31,291 nt of DNA from CAZKWG01 sp964615375 (GTDB taxonomy: Bacteria > Myxococcota_A > UBA796 > CAZKWG01), in the NCBI GenBank assembly GCA_964615375.1, contig CAZTOW010000078.1, forward strand, positions 1 to 31,291. Direction: 5' to 3'. Made by a program: the position numbers and the translations under genes. The stretch's first letter is position 1, and every line of letters begins with the position of its first letter. Below, piece after piece: positions 24,288 to 31,291 of this stretch. Under the pieces are notes generated by a model, which searched no databases, was not told the DNA's origin, and was given only the letters and a program-made list of their open reading frames with translations.

Positions 24288-24330
24288 GGGGGTTGGGGTA
24301 ACGCGGGGGGCCTCTCGGAGGTGAGCCCGA

Positions 24331-26022
24331 TCACCCCACCCAGACGCGCTTCCCGTCGAACACCACCGCCATCGCCACGATCGGGCTCGCCCCCACGGCC
24401 TCCAGCTCCGCCCGGTATCCACGCGCGTCGATCTGCGCGTGGGCGTCTCTCAACGCCATCTCCGGCGTCTCGTCATCATCCGTGCGGATCCGCTTGAACT
24501 CCATCACCACGCCCGGCTTCCCGGCCTGGCGCGGCAGGATGAGCACGTCCGCCCGCCCGAGGCCGCTCTCCCGGTTGCTCCGCACGAGGTAGTCCGGGGA
24601 CAGGCTGACCAGCAGCCCCAGCACGAAGGCATGGAAGACCCGCTCCGGGGCGTTGTCCGAGCCCTGGCCGACGTCGTGGTAGCTCAGCGCGTCGGTCACC
24701 ATCGGCCGCAGCAGCGCGGCAACGTCCCGCGTGGCCCCCGAGAGGATGGCGCGCTTGAGCTCGCGGAGGTTGTCCTCGCTGCCGATCCGCATCTGCAGCC
24801 AGCCGGCGAAGCTGCGGCGCCAGACGTGGCTGACCTCGACGTTGGGGATGGCGAGCTGCGCGAGGGTCTCGCCGTCCACCACGCGCGAAGCGGTGGACTT
24901 GAGGTAGCCGGCGGTGAGCAGGAGGCTCCAGACGCGCCCCGGCTCGCGGTCGAGATCGCGCAGGGCGACCTGGCTGTCGATGTTCTTCTCGATGACACCG
25001 CCGCTCATCAGCGTCTCGAAGTCGCCCTTGAGACCTTCGCTCTGCAGGAGCAGGCGCCGCAGCAGCGCGTCGGCGGAGGTCTGCACCCAGTAGTCGCGCA
25101 GCTCGCCCCTGTCCGCGAAGCAGAGGACCGACCAGGGGTTGTAGATGGTCTGGCCTCCAAACAGGTAACCGTTGTACCAGGCGCGCACGTCTGGCAGCGC
25201 CTCCGCCCGGCCGGCGGCCTGCAGGACCGCGGCGACCTCTCCTTCGGTGAAGCCGAAGGCCGTCGCGAACTCGGGGTCCAGCAGAGAGCAGGTGGCCACG
25301 TTGTTCAGATCGGAGAACAGGGACTCCTTGGAGACCCGGCGCACCCCGGTCAGCACGCCTCGGTACAGGCTGGGGTTGGTCTTCAGCGCCGAGCCCAGCA
25401 GCCCGCGCATGAAGCCCACGATGGACTCGTAGTAGCCGTGCTGGAACCCCGCCTCGATGGGCGCGTCGTACTCGTCGATCAGGATCACGGCGGGGACGCC
25501 GTGGTGGGCCTCGAGCCAGGTCGAGAGCAGGCGGAGCGACCAGCGCAGGTCGGCGGGATCGGCCTCACCCGCCAGGAGCTGATCGAAGCGACGGCGGTCC
25601 AGCTCCGACAGCGCCGGGCTGTTGGAGAGCGCCGCGTGCGTGCGCAGGGTCTCCCCGAGGACCTGGACGATGCCCGCCAGGCACTCCGCGTAGCTCTCGG
25701 CCTTGGTGTCCTTCAGCGAGAGGCTGATGACCGGATATCGGCCCTGGTGCGCGCGGATCTCGGGCGCCGCCCGTTGGACGGCCAGCCCCTCGAACAGCGC
25801 GCGGTGGTCCGTCGGGCCGCGCTCCAGGTAGCAGCGCAGCATGCTCAGGTTCAGCGTCTTGCCGAAGCGACGCGGGCGCGGCAGCAGGAGCACCTGGTGA
25901 GGAGAGCGCAGCCACTCCTCGATGAAGCCGCTCTTGTCCACGTAGAAGTAGCCGCGCTCCCGGAGCTGCCGGAAGTCGTCCGGGCCGGGGGCGGGCTTGT
26001 ACTGGAGGGGCAGGAGGGCCAT
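24331..26022 (-). CDS. AAA-ATPase-like / PD-(D/E)XK nuclease-like protein
   Basis: 563 residues. The N-terminal AAA-ATPase_like (PF09820-type) domain has FYVDKSGFIEEWL, Walker A RPRRFGKT (49-56) and Walker B VILIDEYD (179-186). The C-terminal DUF1703-like nuclease domain contains GRADVLI and MEFKR, that is, the D and ExK of PD-(D/E)XK. This family is common in accessory regions and often multi-copy; no function is proven. A mobile or defence role is a guess. It lies at the start of an accessory-looking stretch. Confidence 0.9.
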   Translation of the reverse strand: MALLPLQYKPAPGPDDFRQLRERGYFYVDKSGFIEEWLRSPHQVLLLPRPRRFGKTLNLSMLRCYLERGPTDHRALFEGLAVQRAAPEIRAHQGRYPVISLSLKDTKAESYAECLAGIVQVLGETLRTHAALSNSPALSELDRRRFDQLLAGEADPADLRWSLRLLSTWLEAHHGVPAVILIDEYDAPIEAGFQHGYYESIVGFMRGLLGSALKTNPSLYRGVLTGVRRVSKESLFSDLNNVATCSLLDPEFATAFGFTEGEVAAVLQAAGRAEALPDVRAWYNGYLFGGQTIYNPWSVLCFADRGELRDYWVQTSADALLRRLLLQSEGLKGDFETLMSGGVIEKNIDSQVALRDLDREPGRVWSLLLTAGYLKSTASRVVDGETLAQLAIPNVEVSHVWRRSFAGWLQMRIGSEDNLRELKRAILSGATRDVAALLRPMVTDALSYHDVGQGSDNAPERVFHAFVLGLLVSLSPDYLVRSNRESGLGRADVLILPRQAGKPGVVMEFKRIRTDDDETPEMALRDAHAQIDARGYRAELEAVGASPIVAMAVVFDGKRVWVG

Positions 26023-26065
26023 GGGCGGGGCTTAACCGGACCGCCTCGTGTACGGGGCCCCCCGC

Positions 26066-27076
26066 CTACTCCACCGCTCCGAGTGGCCTCAGCTCCCAGC
26101 CCAGATCCACCTCCACCCCGAGCCAGCCCTCCCCCTCGCCGGGCGGGACGATCTCACGGCCCACGACGCGGCCGAGCCGTTTCGGTCCGCGCGGGCCGTC
26201 CGGGAATTCCAGGAAGAAGAAGAGCTCGAAGCGTGCGCCGCCCCGCTCGGCGATGATCTGCAGTCCCGGCTGAGGCGGCCCCTCGCCGGGGAAGAGGGCG
26301 AGCTGGAGCAAGGCGACGCCGTCGGCCCTGGGCTCGCGCCAGCAGAGGTGGCGGATGAGATCGTCGAGGTCTTCGGGGAGATCGGGGCCTGGCAGCCACG
26401 CCTCCCAGGCGCGCTCGACGAAGCGCACGATCTGGGGGCCGTCCAGCCCTTCGGCCAGGATGCGGTCTCGGGAGAGCAGGCCGGCGAGGTCGGCGAGCTG
26501 CCGTGGGTCCTCCGGCAGCGGGTGGTCGGGCGGGAGCTCTCCGAAGCAGGCGCGCAGCTCCGGGATGGGGCGGCCGGCGCTCATGACCTCCGCGGGGCGT
26601 CCGCCCGAGCCCTCCACCAGGGGTTGTACCGCCGGCCAGAAGGGGCCGAGGCCCTCGCGGTCGCCGACGCGCCAGGCCTCGGCCGGCTGCCCCAGCCCGG
26701 TGCGCGGGTCGGTCTGGTAGAGCAGGAGGGCGCCGAGCAGCTCGTCCTCATGGACGTGGACGACCATCGCTGCCTGCCGCGCGGCCCGCCCGTCGGAGAA
26801 CTGGAGGCGGAAGACGAGGAGCCGGTGCTCGACGCCGGGGCGCCTGCCCAGGGCCTGGAAGGTGGCGCCGATGTCCGCCTCAGGGTCGCGCTGGGAGAGC
26901 TGCGTGAGATCGAGGGTCTCGGTGAAGTCGTCGCCGACGAGCACGATCCGCGGGCGAGGCTCGCCGGCCAGCACGATCTCGTCCTGCACCTGACCGAGGA
27001 CGGCTTCGCGAACGGCCTGGGGGTCAGCGGCGTCCAGGTCCGAGCGGCGTCGGCGGAGGGGGAGCATGGTGGACAT
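26066..27076 (-). CDS. Hypothetical protein
   Basis: 336 residues from ATG 27076 (GTG 27112 would add 12 residues; the ATG at 27067 is also possible; none has a clear ribosome-binding site). No signal peptide, membrane segment or known motif is seen. The N-terminus is basic (LRRRRSD); the rest is Leu/Gly/Pro/Asp/Glu-rich, with probable strands such as RIVLVGDDFTETLDLT and ELFFFLEFPDG. Codon use matches its neighbours. I do not recognise it. Confidence 0.65.
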   Translation of the reverse strand: MSTMLPLRRRRSDLDAADPQAVREAVLGQVQDEIVLAGEPRPRIVLVGDDFTETLDLTQLSQRDPEADIGATFQALGRRPGVEHRLLVFRLQFSDGRAARQAAMVVHVHEDELLGALLLYQTDPRTGLGQPAEAWRVGDREGLGPFWPAVQPLVEGSGGRPAEVMSAGRPIPELRACFGELPPDHPLPEDPRQLADLAGLLSRDRILAEGLDGPQIVRFVERAWEAWLPGPDLPEDLDDLIRHLCWREPRADGVALLQLALFPGEGPPQPGLQIIAERGGARFELFFFLEFPDGPRGPKRLGRVVGREIVPPGEGEGWLGVEVDLGWELRPLGAVE

Positions 27077-27259
27077 GGGGAGACTGTAGCGCAGGGGAGG
27101 GCTGCGTTCCACGGACTGTGGGGTCGATTTCTGAGGGTGCCGGAGGCGGCGAGCGCGGCGGCGGGTGGCGGCGCTCGGGATTCGATTTAAATGGATAATA
27201 AATAATATCTGTCACTTCTCAGGTTGGCCGTCAGGGTTAACCAGACCGCAGAAGGAGAG
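27077..27259. other. Non-coding AT-rich island in a GC-rich genome
   Basis: This spacer has no convincing gene. From 27181 to about 27235 the base composition falls abruptly (ATTTAAATGGATAATAAATA and following), unlike anything else in the window. It directly precedes a palindromic repeat and a truncated nuclease fragment, so it may be the scar of an insertion or a promoter-rich remnant. Confidence 0.6.
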
Positions 27260-27327
27260 GAACCGCCAAGGGGCCAAGGACGCCAAGAACGGGCGTTCTC
27301 CTGGCGCTCTTTGCGTCTTGGCGGTTC
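27260..27327. repeat. Palindromic repeat with GAACCGCCAAG termini
   Basis: Perfect 11-bp inverted ends GAACCGCCAAG (27260-27270) and CTTGGCGGTTC (27317-27327) enclose a second hairpin: CGCCA-AGAACG-GG-CGTTCT-CC-TGGCG at 27281-27306. I recall closely similar CCGCCAAG/CTTGGCGG elements being dispersed in many unrelated bacterial genomes; this needs a search. No transposase is present. Confidence 0.7.
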
Positions 27328-27370
27328 AATCTTCTCGCCGTCGGCTCAGGAGCGTCTCGCGTGGCCGTGG

Positions 27371-27694
27371 GTGGAGAGCGCGGGTCATCCTTGGCAGGGA
27401 GGTGGGACGATTCACCGCGAGTTCGCGGCGAACCGTGGCCGCGTGGATCTGGTCGTGACCTACGCCGGCGAGCGCTTCGTGCTGGAGTTGAAGCGCGTGC
27501 CGCCCCAGCACCGCACGCTGGAGCGCGTCCGGGACGAGGGCGTCGAGCAGCTCCAGGAGTACCTGGACGGCCTGGGCGAGCGGGAGGGCTGGCTGCTGAT
27601 CTTCGACCAGCGCGCGGGCCGGAGCTGGGAGGATCGCCTGTGGGCGGAGGACCTGGAGCTCGACGGTCGCAGGCTCCACCTGCGCGGGGGCTGA
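27371..27694 (+). pseudogene. Truncated PD-(D/E)XK nuclease domain
   Basis: Homology-like sequence begins abruptly at about 27398 (GGGTIHREF, then GRVDLVVTYAGERFVLELKR) and runs to the stop at 27692-27694. The core D, E-x-K and a following Gln (EQLQEYLD) are kept, then LLIFDQRAGRSWEDRLW. In related proteins this module is the C-terminus of a larger AAA-ATPase; here everything upstream is replaced by the palindromic repeat and AT-rich DNA, although the frame stays open to 27224. The upstream residues are Arg/Ser-rich and repeat-derived. It is either a remnant or a stand-alone domain from GTG 27371. Confidence 0.6.
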
Positions 27695-27704
27695 GGCCCT
27701 CCCC

Positions 27705-27747
27705 TTGACACCTGAGGCATACACGAGCATGTATATACATGCTCGTG
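27705..27747 (+). promoter_or_regulatory. ArsR promoter with 26-bp perfect palindromic operator
   Basis: A consensus TTGACA lies at 27705-27710. A 26-bp perfect palindrome, with half-site CACGAGCATGTAT, spans 27722-27747. The centre (TATATA, 27732-27737) could serve as a -10 region, though its spacing of 21 bp is long. The arsR start ATG (27739-27741) lies in the right arm, with no ribosome-binding site upstream. A repressor bound here would block promoter and start together. Confidence 0.75.
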
Positions 27748-28101
27748 CCAACCACCCTCTTCCAGACCCTCGCTGACCCCACCCGCCTGGCCATCCTGGA
27801 GGCCCTGCGGTCTGGCGAGAAGCCGGTCAGCGATCTCGTCGATCGCGTCTCCATCGCGCAGTCCGGCGTCTCCCGGCACCTGCGCATCCTGCAGGAGGCC
27901 GGGCTGGTCCGTGTCCGACCCGATGGCCAGCGCAGGCTCTACGCCCTGCAGCCGGAGCGTTTCCAGGAGCTGGACGCCTGGCTCGACCGCTACCGCGACC
28001 TCTGGGAGGCGCGCCTGGACCGCTTCGGCGCGGCCCTGGAGCGTCGGCGGCAAGGCGAGTTCTCCCCCCAAACCCCCCCCGATTCGGAGCCCGACCCATG
28101 A
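27739..28101 (+). CDS. ArsR-family transcriptional regulator
   Basis: 120 residues. The winged helix-turn-helix is clear: LADPTRLAILEALRSGEKPVSDLVDRV, then AQSGVSRHLRILQEAGLVRVRPDGQRRLYAL. No metal-binding Cys (ELCVC) motif is present, so it is not a metal sensor; it belongs to the group paired with SRPBCC proteins. Its stop overlaps the ATG of the next gene by 4 bp (ATGA), giving a coupled two-gene operon. The start codon lies inside the palindromic operator, implying autorepression. A short or absent leader is suggested. Confidence 0.93.
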   Translation: MLVPTTLFQTLADPTRLAILEALRSGEKPVSDLVDRVSIAQSGVSRHLRILQEAGLVRVRPDGQRRLYALQPERFQELDAWLDRYRDLWEARLDRFGAALERRRQGEFSPQTPPDSEPDP

Positions 28102-29075
28102 ACCCGACCAACCCCACCCGGCGCATCACGCTGGAGCGCACCTTCCGCGCCTCGCTCGCCGAGGTCTGGGCCCTCTGGACCACCGCCGAGGGCATCGCCT
28201 CCTGGTGGGGGCCCGAGGGCTTCACGGTGACCGTGCAGCACCTGGACCTGCGTCCGGGCGGCTGCCTCTACTACACGATGATCGCGACCGCGCCGGAGAT
28301 GGTGGCCTACATGAAGCAGGCGGGCATGCCCGTCGAGCAGCCCTGCAAGATCACCTACGCCGAGGTCGTCCCCTACAAGCGCCTGACGTACATCAACCTG
28401 GTGGACTTCGTGCCCGAGGTGACGGCCTACGACGTGGCCACCGTCGTGGAGCTGCACCCCACGATCGAGGGCGTGCGGATGGTGCTGAGCCTGGACCCGA
28501 TGCACGCCCCGGAGTGGACGCAGCGCGCGGTCATGGGCTGGGAGAGCGAGCTGCGCAAGCTGGCGGCCCAGATCGCCCTGGTCGCCGAGGCCCGGGCCCC
28601 CGCGCCCCGGATCACGCCGGTGCTCTGGTTCGACTTCAACGCCGAGGAGGCCATCGCCTTTTACCTGTCCATCTTCCCCGAGGGCCGCGTGCTGGAGACC
28701 TCGCGCTACCGCGAGGGCAGCCGAGGGCCGGTGGGCGCGCTGCTGACCGCGACCTTCGAGGTGGCGGGTCAGCGGCTGGTCGCGCTCAACGGCGGGCCGC
28801 AGTACCGCTTCAACGAGGCGATCTCGATGATGGTGCGCTGCGAGACGCAGGAGGAGGTGGACGAGCTGTGGGCCAGGCTCACCGACGGCGGATCGGAGGG
28901 GCCCTGCGGGTGGCTGAAGGACCGCTATGGCCTGTCCTGGCAGATCGTCCCCACCGCCCTGTACGAGCTCCTGGGCGACCCGGATCCGGCCGCCGCGCAG
29001 CGGGCCATGGCGGCGATGTTCAAGATGAAGAAGCTGGACATCCATGTCTTGCGCGCCGCGCACGCGGGGAGCTGA
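28098..29075 (+). CDS. SRPBCC (AHSA1) - VOC (PhnB-like) fusion protein
   Basis: 325 residues. The N-terminal half (about 8-155) is an AHSA1-type SRPBCC domain (RTFRASLAEVWALWTTAEGIASWWGPEGF, LRPGGCLYYTM, GWESELRKLAAQ). The C-terminal half (about 170-310) is a PhnB/3-demethylubiquinone-methyltransferase-like VOC domain (VLWFDFNAEEAIAFYLSIFPEGRV, VALNGGPQYRFNEAISMMVRC, DRYGLSWQIVP). In many genomes these two domains are separate genes next to ArsR. The fusion supports a shared ligand or pathway, but the substrate is unknown. Confidence 0.92.
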   Translation: MNPTNPTRRITLERTFRASLAEVWALWTTAEGIASWWGPEGFTVTVQHLDLRPGGCLYYTMIATAPEMVAYMKQAGMPVEQPCKITYAEVVPYKRLTYINLVDFVPEVTAYDVATVVELHPTIEGVRMVLSLDPMHAPEWTQRAVMGWESELRKLAAQIALVAEARAPAPRITPVLWFDFNAEEAIAFYLSIFPEGRVLETSRYREGSRGPVGALLTATFEVAGQRLVALNGGPQYRFNEAISMMVRCETQEEVDELWARLTDGGSEGPCGWLKDRYGLSWQIVPTALYELLGDPDPAAAQRAMAAMFKMKKLDIHVLRAAHAGS

Positions 29076-29106
29076 GCGGGGCGCGTCCTGGCCGCGCAGC
29101 GCCTGA

Positions 29107-29140
29107 GACCGGGGGGCCTTTGTTGCCCCCAGGTCCGTTT
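29107..29140 (+). terminator. Candidate intrinsic terminator
   Basis: A strong GC stem: GACC (29107-29110) and GGGGGC (29112-29117) pair with GCCCCC (29125-29130) and GGTC (29132-29135), with a 7-base loop CTTTGTT and one mismatch. Only a short T-run (29138-29140) follows, so termination may be partial. It separates the ArsR/SRPBCC-VOC operon from the DNA-repair operon. Confidence 0.6.
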
Positions 29141-29180
29141 CCGGCCAGCGCCGCGCCGAGTGGTCCGCTAAACCGTCCTC

Positions 29181-30620
29181 ATGACGCTGGATCCTGAGAT
29201 CTGCTACCGCGCGCTGCTGGCGCGGGACGCCCGCTTCGACGGCGTGTTCTTCGTGTGCGTCAGCACCACCGGCGTCTACTGTCGGCCGATCTGCCCGGCG
29301 CGGACGCCGGGGCCGACGCGCTGCCAGTTCGTCCGTCTGGCCGCGGAGGCCGAGCGGGCCGGCTTCCGAGCCTGCCTGCGCTGCCGCCCGGAGCTCGCCC
29401 CCGGGCTGGCGCCCATCGACGCCGTCCCGCGCCTGGTTCGGGCGGCGGCGGCGCGGATCCAGGCGGGCTACCTCGATCACCACTCGGTCGAGGAGCTGGC
29501 CGCGCTGTACGGCGTCACGGGGCGCCACCTGCGGCGCGTGCTGGAGGCGGCGCTGGGGGTCTCGCCCCTGCAGCTCGCCCAGACCCGGCGTCTGGCGGTG
29601 GCTCGTCGGCTCCTCCGCGACACCCACCTGCCCATCGGCGACGTGGCGCTGGCCAGCGGCTTCGGCAGCCTGAGGCGCTTCAACACCGCCTTTGTGGCGG
29701 CCTTCGGGCGGCCCCCTACTGCGCTGCGCCGAGAGACGGCCCCGACCGGGTCCGCGCTGCGCCTGCGCCTGGACTACCGGCCCCCCTACGACTGGGAGCG
29801 CCTGGCGCGCTTCCTCGCGGCCCGCGCGATCCCTGGGGTGGAGCGCATCGACGGCGAGGCCTGGCGCCGGGTGGTGGCCTGGGGTGATCTCACGGGGACG
29901 GTGGTGGTCCGACCCGATCCGGGCCGCGCCGCGCTGTGGGCCGAGCTCTCGCCCTCGCTCGCGGGCCGGGCGGGCGCGCTGGTGAGCCGGCTGCGGGCGG
30001 TCTTCGATCTCGACGCCCGACCGGACCAGATCGCGGCGGTGCTGGGGGCGGATCCGGTGCTGGGCGAGCGCGTGGCCCGTCAGCCCGGCCTGCGCGTGCC
30101 CGGCGCCTTCGACCCCTTCGAGACCGCCGTGCGCGCCATCCTGGGGCAGCAGGTCTCCGTGGCCGCGGCGACCACCCTCTGCGCCCGCCTGGTCGCCCGC
30201 TACGGCGCGCCCGTCACCACGGAAGACCCGACGCTGAACCGACTTTTTCCTGCGCCGGCTGTGCTCGCCGCGGCGGAGGATCTGCCCTCCATCGGCCTGC
30301 CCGCGGCTCGCGCCCGGACGGTGCAGGGGCTGGCGCGTGCGGTCTGCGAGGGCCTGGATCTGAGCGACGCGGCCGACCCGGACGCCACCGTGGCCGCGCT
30401 CCAGGCCCTGCCGGGCATCGGCCCCTGGACCGCGCAGTACATCGCGATGCGCTCCTTGAGCTGGCCCGACGCCTTCCCCGGGGGCGACCTGATCGTGCGC
30501 CGGGCCCTGGGGGTCGAGGCCGCGACCGTGCCCGACGCGCGCGCCGCGGCCTGGCGACCCTGGCGCGCCTACGCCGTGATGCACCTCTGGAACCCCCCTC
30601 CGACCGAGGCTCTCCCATGA
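29181..30620 (+). CDS. Ada-type regulator / AlkA DNA-3-methyladenine glycosylase fusion
   Basis: 479 residues. The Ada metal-binding N-domain has the four zinc cysteines C34, C38, C65 and C68 (VYCRPICPA and RACLRC), one of which accepts methyl groups from DNA phosphotriesters. An AraC-type helix-turn-helix follows (about 85-180), then an AlkA N-terminal domain (about 190-265) and an HhH-GPD glycosylase domain with LPGIGPWTAQY (from 410) and catalytic D436 in GGDLIVRR. It should sense methylation damage, activate its operon and excise alkylated bases. Its stop overlaps the start of the methyltransferase gene (ATGA). Confidence 0.94.
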   Translation: MTLDPEICYRALLARDARFDGVFFVCVSTTGVYCRPICPARTPGPTRCQFVRLAAEAERAGFRACLRCRPELAPGLAPIDAVPRLVRAAAARIQAGYLDHHSVEELAALYGVTGRHLRRVLEAALGVSPLQLAQTRRLAVARRLLRDTHLPIGDVALASGFGSLRRFNTAFVAAFGRPPTALRRETAPTGSALRLRLDYRPPYDWERLARFLAARAIPGVERIDGEAWRRVVAWGDLTGTVVVRPDPGRAALWAELSPSLAGRAGALVSRLRAVFDLDARPDQIAAVLGADPVLGERVARQPGLRVPGAFDPFETAVRAILGQQVSVAAATTLCARLVARYGAPVTTEDPTLNRLFPAPAVLAAAEDLPSIGLPAARARTVQGLARAVCEGLDLSDAADPDATVAALQALPGIGPWTAQYIAMRSLSWPDAFPGGDLIVRRALGVEAATVPDARAAAWRPWRAYAVMHLWNPPPTEALP

Positions 30621-31090
30621 CCACCACCTGCTCCCACCTCGACACCCCCTTCGGAACGCTGCGGATCGTCGCGACGGAGACGGAGATCACCGCGATCCTG
30701 CTCGCGCGCGGCCCCGCCCCCTGCCCGCCCGGCGATCACGCCCTCCACCAGGAGGCGCAGCGCCAGCTCCAGGCCTGGCTGGCCGGCGAGCGCCGGGACT
30801 TCGACCTGCCGCTCGCCCCCGAGGGCACGGCCTTCCAGCGCGCGGTCTGGGCCGAGCTCGAGGCCATCCCCTTCGGCGAGACGCGCACCTACGGGCAGAT
30901 CGCCGCGCGCCTGGGCCGGGCGAGCGCCTCGCGGGCGGTCGGGGCGGCCAACGGGCGGAATCCACTCATGATTGTGGTGCCTTGCCACCGGGTCATCGGG
31001 AGCGACGGGAGCCTGACCGGGTACGCCGGGGGGATGCCCATGAAGGCGTGGTTGCTGGCGCATGAGCGCGGGAGCGGAGCCACCGGCTGA
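30617..31090 (+). CDS. ogt: Methylated-DNA-protein-cysteine S-methyltransferase
   Basis: 157 residues. The C-terminal alkyltransferase domain has the helix-turn-helix with the Arg finger (TYGQIAARLGRASASRAVGAANGRNP) and the active-site VPCHRVIG with acceptor C123. The N-terminal ribonuclease-like domain is shorter than in Ada. It repairs O6-methylguanine by suicide methyl transfer. It is co-translated with the Ada-AlkA fusion through a 4-bp overlap, giving a complete adaptive-response unit in two genes. Confidence 0.94.
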   Translation: MTTTCSHLDTPFGTLRIVATETEITAILLARGPAPCPPGDHALHQEAQRQLQAWLAGERRDFDLPLAPEGTAFQRAVWAELEAIPFGETRTYGQIAARLGRASASRAVGAANGRNPLMIVVPCHRVIGSDGSLTGYAGGMPMKAWLLAHERGSGATG

Positions 31091-31158
31091 GCCTCCGCAG
31101 ATCTGAGTTGGGTGCGGCTCCTTTACGACGACGAAAGCGCCATGGAATTGCAGCTTTG

Positions 31159-31276
31159 ATCCTCCTCCCGCGCCAGCGGGGGGAGGTGGCCCGGAGGGCC
31201 GGAGGGGGGGACTCCGACACGCCCCCCCCTCCGCCGGCTTCGCCGGCACCTCCCCCCGCTGACGCGGGAGGAGGAT
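31159..31276. repeat. Large multi-hairpin palindromic interspersed element
   Basis: Two 30-bp arms, 31159-31188 and 31247-31276, are inverted repeats with 29 of 30 matches (single C/T difference). The outer end reads ATCCTCCTCCCGCG. Inside are further palindromes: GGCCC-GGA-GGGCC (31188-31200), GGAGGGGGGG with its complement at 31222-31232, and GCCGG-CTTCG-CCGGC (about 31234-31248). It lies 69 bp after the ogt stop, where it could act as a transcript end. I recall similar elements (CCTCCC...GGGGAGGTGGC) being abundant in alphaproteobacterial genomes. 31091-31158 holds no gene. Confidence 0.8.
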
Positions 31277-31291
31277 GGTCGGGCAGGCGCC

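Noticed and set aside
24439..26256. Plus-strand open frame of 605 codons
   Set aside because: It is antisense to the AAA-ATPase/nuclease gene, with low-complexity composition.
24331..27694. Defence island
   Set aside because: Nuclease-like and ATPase-like proteins are present, but there is no recognisable complete defence system; the evidence is too thin to name one.
27990..30584. Long minus-strand open frame (864 codons)
   Set aside because: It lies antisense to the SRPBCC-VOC and Ada-AlkA genes, whose domains are unambiguous.
31159..31276. Insertion sequence or transposon
   Set aside because: Long inverted arms but no transposase and only about 58 bp between them; better described as a palindromic interspersed element.

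Overview
The window is a very GC-rich (about 70% by eye), densely coded chromosomal segment from a draft assembly: 100 Ns lie at 89-188. The long Pro/Ala/Glu-rich N-terminus of IF-2, the lipoproteins with Asp/Gly/Thr-rich linkers, the many FHA, cNMP-binding, SPOR and HEAT proteins, and the frequent overlapping start/stop codons suggest a myxobacterium-like member of Myxococcota (former Deltaproteobacteria). That placement is an inference from gene style, not from a marker tree. I see no rRNA, tRNA, CRISPR array, transposase or phage gene.

Region 1 (1-5749, + strand): the infB 3' portion, a DUF503/YlxP protein, a SPOR-domain membrane protein, a LysM lipid-exported/periplasmic protein, a YggT protein and a HEAT-repeat protein. 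Region 2 (5750-9629, - strand): a tight four-gene run, cNMP/EAL phosphodiesterase, argF, mvaB (HMG-CoA lyase) and a double-FHA protein. Region 3 (9687-15342): a PqqB-like metallo-hydrolase, a lipoprotein on the opposite strand, then a translationally coupled pair made of a cNMP-binding/degenerate-methyltransferase protein and an FHA-ABCG-type transporter. Region 4 (15353-19003): two LysR regulators, each with a divergent partner. The first faces a single-domain lipoprotein that closely resembles the APCDD1 domain of animal Wnt inhibitors. The second faces a HAD-like protein and overlaps kptA (RNA 2'-phosphotransferase).

Region 5 (19012-24287): an App1-type phosphatidate phosphatase lipoprotein with a YtfJ-like protein, an AraC regulator, small membrane, SRPBCC and DUF420 proteins, and an AmpG-like MFS permease. 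Region 6 (24331-27694) looks accessory: an AAA-ATPase/PD-(D/E)XK protein, an unknown protein, an AT-rich island, a palindromic repeat and a truncated nuclease domain. Region 7 (27705-31090): an ArsR regulator whose start codon sits inside a 26-bp perfect palindrome, coupled to an SRPBCC-VOC fusion; then an Ada-AlkA fusion coupled to a methylguanine-DNA methyltransferase (alkylation repair). The window ends in a large palindromic interspersed element.

The most novel item is the APCDD1-like lipoprotein (16370-17011) with its LysR-type operator. Next are the cNMP/FHA-controlled ABC pair (11447-15342) and the ArsR palindrome (27722-27747).
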